Assembly (NCBI GenBank): GCA_007570785.1 | Contig: ML664161.1 | Span: 10,601,475-10,665,474, forward strand | Reading direction: 5' to 3' | DNA from: Antilocapra americana | Taxonomy: Eukaryota > Chordata > Mammalia > Artiodactyla > Antilocapridae | DNA: 64,000 nt | Shown here: piece after piece, positions 55,810-64,000 of the stretch | Layout of the letters: the number at the start of each line of letters is the position of its first letter | How positions within the stretch are numbered: the stretch's first letter is position 1 | Program-made: the position numbers and the translations under genes | Notes under the pieces: generated by a model | What the model saw: only the letters and a program-made list of their open reading frames with translations | The model's database searches: none | What the model was told of the DNA's origin: nothing

Positions 55810-56215
55810 AGGAATACCTAAAGCACTAAATTTGTCAATGCTTCCTTGTCTATAGATAATTTCTGGTACCAAAGGTTCAGCATATCCTCGGGCAAGATAT
55901 TGAGAACTCTTAAAGCAAATGCCAGGTCTTTCACATTCAACCCTGCAGGCTTGAGGATGAAATGTGAATAATCTGATCTACAAATATATTCACAAATGTG
56001 TATAACAGCTGTATGTAGAGAGAATATGAGCAGTTTCCCATTACTGTTTAATACTTTTCTGAGCTTCCACAATGTGCCTGGTGCTAACTGGGGCACCTCA
56101 ATTATTCTCCATCTGTGCTCACTACCAAAGCTGCCAGCCATCATACTGCTTGGGCCCTGAAGCCTATGGCAGAGAGCGTGACAGGGTAAATGGTGCAATC
56201 TAGTATTTCTTCCTG
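55810..56215. other. Non-repeat block with a 126-codon minus-strand frame
   Basis: The minus frame 55818-56198 is uninterrupted for 126 codons and is not explained by any repeat I recognise. It has no known motif. The region is somewhat richer in GC than its flanks. It may be an exon fragment, an unrecognised repeat or chance. Confidence 0.25.
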
Positions 56216-56491
56216 GGTAGCCTTGCTAGTTAATCTAGGAAAGAGATCTCTTTGTGCCCAGTATTGACTTAGACCATGAAATAAAGCCATGAGTTCTCAT
56301 GGCCTCAAAGGCAACTTTGCATAGAAGAGATACTATGTTGGAATTCCACCTAAGAGTATTTTCAGTGCCAGTGGGACAGGATGGCTTAAGAGCAAAACTG
56401 CTGTAAATGAAAGTGTTCTAGGGGAGTGTAGGGGAATTTTAATAATCAGACTTGTGAATAGCTTATAAAATGCATCAGCTTCTACTCCCAG

Positions 56492-56680
56492 TTTTGTTGT
56501 TGTTATTTAGTCACTATGTCATGTCAGACTCCAGGCTCCTCTGTCCATGGGATTTACCAGACAAGCATACTGGAGTAGGTTGCCATTTCCTTCTCCAGGA
56601 GATAGTTCCTACCTAGGGATCAAACCTGCATCTCCTGCTTGGAAGGTAGATTCTTTACCACTGAAGCCCCTGGGAAGCCA
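56492..56680 (-). mobile_element. Bov-tA SINE
   Basis: Complement of a Bov-tA (ttgttgttgttatttagtca to ccctgggaagcca), with a deletion of about 20 bases in the BovB-derived tail. Confidence 0.9.
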
Positions 56681-56899
56681 TTCCCGATGTTGCTTCCTAT
56701 TAAATAGTGTGCTATATCAAATCAGATAGACTTTTCTGCAAAAACTCTGGGAAAACCATATTTTTTCTTTAAGCTAATAGCCATGCTGCAATCTTGAGAC
56801 TACAATTGGTGAAAACGAAAACCTATGACTTCTGACAGTATTTGAATCAAGTCATATGCCTTGTGACTTATGATGACCCCAAGTTGTTTCATGAGAATC

Positions 56900-57115
56900 C
56901 ATAAGTGGCAAGCTCTGTGCAGTAAGCTCTACATGGATTATTATTCCTAATTCTTTCAATAACTACCCAAGTTAGTTGTTATTCCTAACTGACAGAAAGA
57001 AACTGAGGCACAGAGGAGTTAATAACTGTGCTGAGTTTGCATGACTATAAAGCATCTAAGCTGGAGATTTGAACTATGACAGTATAACTCACATTCTTGT
57101 ACACACTGTGTCTAA
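56900..57115 (-). mobile_element. MIR SINE
   Basis: The order aagctctgtgcagtaagctc / attattcctaattctttcaa / gacagaaagaaactgaggca / cacagaggagttaataactg / ctggagatttgaactatgac is a good complement of MIR. Confidence 0.75.
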
Positions 57116-57119
57116 GGGT

Positions 57120-60100
57120 TCAAAGCCCTCATGGATTTAGAACTCATTTCTGTGACTTCTGAATTCTCATCTTGTCCTCTTTAAAACTGCTGGTGAGTGT
57201 GTGAGTTGGAGGAAAAATTACTTAGCTCTCCTAAGGACATAGAGAGTAGTCTACCAATGTTACTACCGATGTTGGACTAGAGGCCTTCAATTCAGAGACA
57301 TTTTTATTTTTCATTTCTTTTTCCACATGGTACTCAGCATATACTCTATATTAAAATTTTGAGTTAGGGGACTATGGTAGGGGGAGCAGTGAATTGGAAT
57401 GTTTTCCCTTTTCTGGCTAAACCTGAACAAGCCATTCCATCTCATATATTAGCAGATCACATAACTTCAACCATGTATAACTTGGACTTTTGAGCTGATG
57501 TGAAAATAGAGAAAGAGGAAAAAAGAGGAAGGGCAGGAAAAGAGAAAATGGGAAACAAACCCTGGAACTGATTCAAAAGCACAAAAAGAAGAATCAGAAC
57601 ATGTGTTCTCCTCTACTCTCCTTGAGCAGTAAGATTTAAAGTAGAAATAAACATTTCCTTGAGGCGCTTTCCCTTTACTCTCGCTCCCCAAGCAAATTTT
57701 ATTTTTCTTGAAGAAGATTGCTGATCAGAATCAAATTCTGCCTTCCTCTTTCTTGCCACATCCCATCCTGCCCTACAATTCAACTTGCTTACTCCTACAC
57801 CTTCAAGATTCTTCCACTTTCCGTCAATCAATCATGAGAAGAGCCAAGCTGTAATTTTGTGCTTTTCACATTCTTAACTTACTTTACAATGGGATTTTGA
57901 GGTGCTTTTTGCTGGCTCAAGCTGATAAGAAAATATATATATATATATATATATATAAAAGTGTTGGCTTCTTGAGCTTACATCAGTGTTGTGAGTTTAT
58001 ATAATGAAACCTGTCTGGGTTGGAATTCTAAAGCTATTATCCTCCTAGCACTGAGATAGGACACCAAAAGAACTGTTTAGGATCTCTTAGCCATTTATAG
58101 CTTGATAAGTCAGTTTCTTTTCCTCTTAAAAAAAGGTTTGTTGAGAGTTAGTTATTCAACTTACCACATTGTCAATATTTTGCATTACCAGCCCTTGGGG
58201 AACACACTAAATCCTTAGGTATGATTTCTCCATAAGGTTATTCTGCCTCTTAAATGAGGTCTCAATATCTATTCTAGTGGTGTTTGAAAAGTTTTCACTT
58301 GGGATCTTCTGTGACCTTGGTGTTGTGTGCCATTTGTGCATCATTAAAAGGTTGTAATGAAGTTCTGCTGCACACAGATTGTAAAAGGTCAAGCAGAAAG
58401 TTAGGAGCCAATGAGGTTGGGAAGAAAAATTGTGCTTGCTGCAGAAGTTGAGGGATTCATTATATTGATGCTATGGGGTTTTCAGCAGAGTAATAACTGG
58501 GTTAGCAATAGAATGTAAATCTTCTCAGCCACTTAGTCTGAATCTGCTTCTTCTTGATTTGTGGGGATATATTTTTAACAGAGTACAAGGAAAGTCATTA
58601 CACTCGGAGGAAAGCCAGTAGAATTGGTAAATGCACTATAGATGGTTCAGCCATAAAGAAGAGTAGAAATAGAGGAATAAAGCATATCAGCCTTCCTAGT
58701 TGCCACTCAAAGAATTATTGTCAACCCCTATGCAATAATTGTCTCAGAATAACTTTGCATAAGTGATTACTTTTATTCTTAGAAGGATATACATTGTTGT
58801 TTTTAGCTTCAGTAGTCCAGAAATAAAAATATAGCTAATTAAAATGTTTAAAATAATCAACAGAATTAATTAAATGGATTTGAGATAAAAAATATCAAAA
58901 TAGCAGCAGCTTCAAGCTAATTTATTAAGGACTAGTAAGACAAGCTAATGAGGTCCTGACTACTATAAAAGGAAAAGAAACTCTAAAGTAACTGGTTTCT
59001 ACTGAATATTCTCTGTATGCATTTTCTTAAAATGAAATTCTAGAAATTATGTGCAAAAGTGCATCAGTTGATTGCATGTCTCACAAGCTTACATATGGAG
59101 TGAAATAATTTCTTCTTTAAACAAGCCCCAAACCATCTGTTGACTTAAGTCAATTCTCTGAATTTTACTTGGAAATAATTGGAAGTCTAGATATTCCATA
59201 AGACTGGTTCAATGTGTTTATTTAATTTATTCATGAGGCTTTATGTATGTGTATATGAGGGGGAAGAGATAAGAAACCTTTTTCTTCAGAAGGATAAAGA
59301 GTCGGTAAGATATGTCATAATATTAAGACTATTATTAGGCATTTCAACTTTACTCAAATCCATTGATTTAAGTTGAATGATTTAAGTTTTAGAAAAATAA
59401 AAATTACTTTTTATAAAGCTTTGAAATTCGGGAATGAACGACAATGGTAAATTACAGATAGTTTTTTTCAAAAACTTGTTTTGTAATTTTCAAGGGATAA
59501 AATATTAGACTAAAATTTAAGGTAGAAAAGCTACCTATAGTTTGATTTGCAATAGGTGGCATTCTGATTTTATAAAATTGATTTATTTTCTTTATCAAAA
59601 TTTATAAATGGCTTCCTCAGGCTAGGTTGAGTTTGAGTATCTCTTGCTATCATTCAAATATAGTAATCCAAATATTTTAAAATTTTTTGTCCAAAAACTC
59701 TAACTGATTAAATATCAACTAAGAAGACAGCATAATTCAATGACTTGAAAGTATTCCTTGAGAGGAAAGCAATAACTGGATGGATGGGAATGTTGTATAA
59801 CAGGCCTTTAGAACTAGAACTTCTATGCTTCATTCATTAATATAGTCTCATTGTTCAGAAGAGATAGATATTTTTCTATTTAGATTTTTTTCTCCAAAAT
59901 GTAAGTACTATTGAAATTATTGTCTTTGTGATAAAGAAACATAGTTATTTATTGATATGTTATTTATTACTTTAGAACTGTTTTTTCTATTAAAATGTGT
60001 GTATGCAAAATACTTTGGTTACTAATTTAGCACTGATTTAGTATTATAATTATGCATAATAAATACTGCATATATTATGTTTGCATCTAAGTATTACATC

Positions 60101-60135
60101 ATATTAAATACTAATAATAGCATCCAGAGTCTTTT
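57120..60135. other. Unique AT-rich DNA, no gene seen
   Basis: Apart from the (AT)n at 57933-57956 no family was recognised. Short frames at 57467-57831 (minus) and 58554-58766 (plus) lack domains. Confidence 0.35.
57933..57956. repeat. (AT)n microsatellite
   Basis: Twelve AT units. Confidence 0.95.
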
Positions 60136-60139
60136 CTTG

Positions 60140-60330
60140 GCAGTGGTACCTATCTCATTTATTTATTCATTTATTCTCTCATCCAACAAACAGTTTCTTA
60201 GTCATTTCTCTCTATTCAGCTGTAGTAAGTTTCCCCTCAGCAAAGAGCCTATAATCTAGTAGAGAATTATATATATAGGAAAATAATTGCAAGCAAACAT
60301 GGTAATGTATATAGTAGAAAGTACAAGTAT
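60140..60330 (-). mobile_element. L2 3'-end fragment
   Basis: The order cattctctcatccaacaaac-like start / tagtaagtttcccctcagca / gagcctataatctagtagag follows the complement of the L2 terminus. Confidence 0.45.
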
Positions 60331-60464
60331 ACATATACCAAGTAGAATCATTGTCAAAAGAATTTTGCTGTATCTAAGAAATCAACTAATTGTGAGAAAT
60401 ATATAAGATAAGATATGGCATTCAGAAAGCATTTATGGCACTGGGAGTTAACTTGATTACTATG

Positions 60465-60565
60465 CATCAAGTATTTATTGAGGGTCTACTACTTGCCACA
60501 CATTGTATGAGACTCTTTAGGTATAAAAATAAAAACAGCAAGTTCCTTGCACTCAAAGTGCTTAC
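60465..60565 (-). mobile_element. L2 3'-end fragment
   Basis: The order aagtatttattgagggtcta / ctacttgccacacattgtat / ccttgcactcaaagtgctta follows the complement of the L2 terminus. Confidence 0.5.
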
Positions 60566-60569
60566 TGCC

Positions 60570-61041
60570 CAGTAAAGGAGACAACAGAAGGATAGAGGAA
60601 ATAAAATCATTACATCATTCCATAATAATAAATACTTAAATAAAACTATGCATTGTGCTTTTAGCAATCTGCAGGGGAGAGACTAATTATCTTTCTAAGT
60701 AGATTGGATCTTTCTCTTTTTCCACTGAAAAGAGAAAGTGGAGGAATAAGAAACAACTTAGATAGATGAATGGGAGTTTGCTGGACAAATAAAGTTGATC
60801 CAAGGGGCAAGAATAAAAAATATACCAATAAGATGGTCTGAAAAAGTATAGCAAGGGAGTCTAATATTAAAGTATGAATTTCAGGGAAACGTCCCACAGT
60901 GAGTTAAAGAGATAGATAAGGTTGATCACACCATGAAATTTCTCAGCATATGAGCATGCAAATTCTTCTGAAAGGCATAGATTTTTCTTTTTGATTTATA
61001 ACGTTGCTATTTTAAAATGGCATAGCAAAATAAAATTTCAA
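60570..61041. other. Unique AT-rich DNA
   Basis: No gene or repeat recognised. Confidence 0.4.
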
Positions 61042-61043
61042 TA

Positions 61044-61279
61044 CAGTTGTCCCTTGAACAGCATGGTTTTGAATTGCATGAGTCCACTTGTATGTTAGAT
61101 TTTCTTCAATAGTAAACACTAGAATACTACACAATCCATACTCGGTCGAGTCTGTGAATGCAAAGGAACCATGAGTATGGAAGAAACTCAGGTACCCTGG
61201 AACCAGGGCTACAGAGAGTAGATTTTCAACTGTGCAAAGGGTTGACACCCCTAACCTCCTGTTGTTCAGAGTTGAACTG
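61044..61279. mobile_element. Small Tigger-type non-autonomous DNA transposon
   Basis: Ends cagttgtcccttgaacagca and (complement) cagttcaactctgaacaaca are terminal inverted repeats. TA flanks both sides (61042-61043, 61280-61281). The whole element is 236 bases and codes for nothing. Confidence 0.7.
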
Positions 61280-61317
61280 TATATAAATTTTACTCTAAGA
61301 TACGACAAAATTAAATA

Positions 61318-61779
61318 CTGTTAAGTCCCTTACATATGAAAGAGTTCCATTCTGAGAGCATGTTCATAGTCCAATTTGTTTGTAAGTCCAACAAAGTTAG
61401 CCTGGTATCCAATTAACACAATCAGATGTATAATAAGTTTATAATTACTGTACTATAATAGGTTTATAATAGTTTTCACACAAATAATACATTAAAAAAC
61501 AAGCACAAAAAATAAAGAAAATATCTTTAATCTTATGGTATAATACCATGAAAGGTACAATAGTACAGTACAACAGCTGGCATAGAGGTACTGAGAGAAC
61601 AGGCAAGAAGAAATTGACTGGAGGAGGGAGAGGAGGTAGGAGATGGTAGAGTTGAAGGATCATCAGCAATAGGAGACAGAGGGCAAGCTGCAATTTCACT
61701 CATGCCTGACATTGATGGACTACATGTTTGCATCTTTGAAAATTTGCAACTCGAAGATTTGTATGTAGCAGATTTACTG
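61318..61779. mobile_element. Second Tigger-type non-autonomous DNA transposon
   Basis: Starts ctgttaagtcccttacatat and ends atttgtatgtagcagatttactg, an imperfect inverted pair. TA lies on both sides (61316-61317, 61780-61781). The body (gtccaacaaagttagcctgg, gtacagtacaacagctggca, ggaggagggagaggaggtag) belongs to a larger Tigger-like family, probably Tigger4/Zombi, of which the central coding part is missing. Confidence 0.65.
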
Positions 61780-61784
61780 TAGAT

Positions 61785-62340
61785 GCAGAAGAACTAAATA
61801 ACGTAGTTAATAAGGTAGATACTATAAATGTATCTTGAAATGTACATCATGAAAATAAAGAATATACATTTTTCTCAGGTACTCTTGGGACATTCATAAA
61901 AGTTGACCATTATACTAAGTTACAAAGAAGATCTTAGTATGTTATAAAGTTTTAGTAATACTAACATTTTTGTATCAATACATAACAAAACCAGATATTA
62001 ATTTAAAAACACTTTCAACCTAGAAATATCAGAATTATCTATTAAACAAATCCAGAGGAAAAATGAATATACAAATCCTAATTTCAGAATTTCCAAAAAT
62101 TGATATGAAACTCCATATATTCAAATCTGTGTGATATGAATAAATCAATGATAACAGAAAATATCATAATCTTAAATATTTACATCAATAAATATGAAAG
62201 AATAAATGAGTTAATTTCTAAACCCAGAAACACAGCAAATAAAAATAAAACCACTACAAAGAAGTAAATAATGAAGAAAGAGACTGAAGTGAATTAAGTA
62301 TAAACCAGAAAAAAGGAAGAGATAGTAGACACATCCCATG
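61785..62340 (+). mobile_element. Old L1 ORF2 5' (endonuclease) segment
   Basis: The order aagaatatacatttttctca / ggtactcttgggacattcat / tgaccattatactaagttac / ttctaaacccagaaacacag follows L1 ORF2 shortly after its start, very diverged. Confidence 0.5.
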
Positions 62341-62639
62341 TTTACATTTTAACACATTAATAAACTAAACAAGCCACTGTCTATCCAGATCAAGAAAAAA
62401 GGAGGGAAATAAAAAATAAAAAGAATTAAAATTTATATTACTATATATATATGTGTGTATTTGTATACATAAACATAAATACTGTGAAGCAAAAAAAGCA
62501 AAGTTCAAAAATTTTTATGTTGACAAACATAGTTTAAACTCCCAGCAAAATCATCTCTAATGTTTAATAGAAAATATTTAAAATATGTTAGACATGTGAA
62601 GAATCAGAAAAGTATAACTCATAATTAACAAAATAACAG

Positions 62640-63472
62640 TTAACAGAAACAGACCTTGAGTGATTCATATTTTGGAACTAGTAGAAAAGGACTTTAAAGA
62701 CATTATTATAAATGTATTCAGTGATTTAAAGGAAAGGGTGTTCACAATAAATAAATAGGGGAGAAATATCAGCAGAGAAGCAGAAACTATGAAAGTGCAC
62801 CAAATGAAAATTTTAGAGCTAACAATTAGAGTATCTTAAATTTTAAAAATCAAGGATGGGCTTAAAATGAAATTGTAGAATGCAAAAGAAAAGATTACTG
62901 AACTTGCGGATGGACCAAAAGAAAGTACTTGATCCAAAGAAAACAGGGCAAACATGAAAAAAAAGTGAAGAATCTCAATGTTTTGAAAGACGATGTCAAG
63001 TAGTCTATGTTACATGTGATATGAGTCCCAAAAAGAGTAGAGAGAAAAAACAGAGCAGAAAAATTTTTGAAGAAATAATAGTTGAATGCTTACCAAATTT
63101 GTTTAAAATATCAAGTTATGGATTAAAGAATTTCAGTCAATATTAGACAGAGTAAATAGAAAAATAACCTCATTCAGATAGATCCTAGTCAAACTGCTAA
63201 AATTCAGTGCTAAAGAGAAAACCCTGAAACCAGCCAAAGGAGATAAAATATTATTACAAAGATGGAAAAAAAATGATAATGAATCATAGCCAGGTATGAA
63301 TGAGGTTGGAATGGCATCTCAAAAATGTTAAAAGGAAGGAAAAGTTGAACCCTGAATTTTAAATCCAATGAAAACATCTCCAGAAATAAAGGATTAAATA
63401 AATGTAGTTTTGAATGAATGACAACTTTTAGAATTCCTCATTGGCAGACTTGTACTGTAAGAAATGCTAAAA
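62640..63472 (+). mobile_element. L1 ORF1 region, left of young L1
   Basis: The order gaaaaggactttaaagacat / cagagaagcagaaactatga / ttactgaacttgcggatgga / ttttgaagaaataatagttg / tcctagtcaaactgctaaaa / gcagacttgtactgtaagaa follows L1 ORF1 in the same orientation as the copy at 28480. All frames are broken. Confidence 0.65.
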
Positions 63473-63591
63473 TCGGGAGGAAGGAGGGAGGGGGGTTCTG
63501 GAAGGGGAACATATGTATATCCATGGCAGATTTATGTCATTGTATGGCAAAACCAACACAATAAAGTAAAGAAAATTTAAAAAATAAAAAA
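63473..63591 (+). mobile_element. Recent bovine L1 3' end, 119 bases, nested in the L1 ORF1 remnant
   Basis: The stretch ggagggaggggggttctgga, catatgtatatccatggcag, tgtatggcaaaaccaacaca and an A-rich tail is the end of the ruminant L1. AAGAAATGCTAAAA (63459-63472) / AAGAAATGTTAAAA (63592-63605) is the target-site duplication, 13 of 14. Confidence 0.9.
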
Positions 63592-63605
63592 AAGAAATGT
63601 TAAAA

Positions 63606-63860
63606 AGAAAAAAAAGTGTTTTGGTGCTAAAGGAAATGACACCAATGGAAACTTTGACCTACAGGAAAGAACATAGGTTTCTGGAAAATGGTACATTGGT
63701 GGGAGGGAGAATAGAAGAGACAATCAACTTTTTAAAAATTTCTTTTAAAAATATCTGTCTGTTTAAAATAATAATGTACTATGGGTTTTATTCCATATAT
63801 AAGTGTAAAATAACTGCACAAAGGATGAGAAAATAAATAAAATTAAGTTCTTGTGAGGTT
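63606..63860 (+). mobile_element. L1 ORF1 end and inter-ORF region, right of young L1
   Basis: Continues directly: gctaaaggaaatgacaccaa, atggaaactttgacctacag, tctgtctgtttaaaataata. The frame 63597-63836 is read-through, not a gene. Confidence 0.6.
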
Positions 63861-63917
63861 TTCATATTTTAAAAGTACTAAAATTTATTATCAAATAGCA
63901 TATAAAAATGATGATTT

Positions 63918-64000
63918 GTGTGCGCACAAACACACATGTGTATGTATGTGAGAAAGAGATGGAGAGAAAGAAGGAGACAGAGACGAAGAAAGAGATGAAG
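63918..64000. repeat. (TG)/(CA) and GA-rich simple sequence
   Basis: Short TG/CA units are followed by a purine-rich GA tract that runs to the window end. Confidence 0.85.

Noticed and set aside
61785..63860. One continuous L1 copy
   Set aside because: The ORF2-like part comes before the ORF1-like part in the same orientation, so these are two copies or a rearrangement, not one collinear element.

Overview
This window is nuclear DNA of a ruminant, most likely a bovid. The evidence is direct: it carries many copies of repeats restricted to ruminants or their close relatives. These are BovB (RTE-type LINE) fragments, Bov-tA and Bov-A2 SINEs built from a tRNA-Glu-like head and a BovB-derived tail, CHR-type tRNA SINEs, and the 3' end of the recent bovine L1. 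Under them lies older mammalian debris: MIR, L2, CR1/L3, L1M, MER5A, Tigger and MaLR LTRs. The base composition is AT-rich. No functional protein-coding gene, tRNA, rRNA or CRISPR array could be supported. Nearly all longer open frames are translations of BovB or SINE sequence, often antisense. The window reads as a gene-poor intergenic or deep-intronic stretch.

Layout. 1-3.7 kb: an old minus-strand L1 broken by a 5'-inverted younger L1 and by a BovB fragment. 4-10.2 kb: old repeats (MER5A, CR1/L3, MIR, L2, a MaLR LTR inside L2). 10.2-20.6 kb: sparse repeats, several unique AT-rich blocks that look like conserved non-coding DNA, three Bov-tA/BovB insertions, and an ERV-type solitary LTR with a perfect stem-loop; a strong CTCF-like motif lies at 20.4 kb. 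20.6-28.2 kb: unique DNA with a GC-richer island at 22.65-23.05 kb, three Bov-tA copies, and a head-to-head inverted pair of BovB fragments. 28.5-32.9 kb: an L1 carrying ORF1 and both ends of ORF2 but lacking ORF2's middle, interrupted by a BovB 3' fragment, a CHR SINE and a 1.74-kb BovB copy. 33-42.1 kb: MIR, L2, BovB, Bov-tA, a long minus-strand L1M and a Bov-A2 inside a MIR. 42.4-44.0 kb: an internally deleted Tigger1 DNA transposon with terminal TA duplications. 44-53.4 kb: L2, L1 3' ends, a tandem pair of Bov-tA sharing one target site, and a recent bovine L1 fragment with an 18-bp target-site duplication. 53.6-54.95 kb: a broken minus-strand retrocopy of a SCAN/Myb-SANT/C2H2 zinc-finger gene (ZSCAN20/ZSCAN29 type), the only remnant of a host gene. 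55-64 kb: unique DNA, two neighbouring small Tigger-type elements, L1 ORF2 and ORF1 remnants, and a short young L1 3' end.

These elements do not form a pathway. Their value is the insertion history that target-site duplications and nesting make readable, plus a few unique blocks that may be regulatory. I found no convincing undescribed biological system. Family names come from recognising consensus sequence by eye, not from a database search; coordinates of repeats without a stated target-site duplication are approximate to about 10-30 bases.
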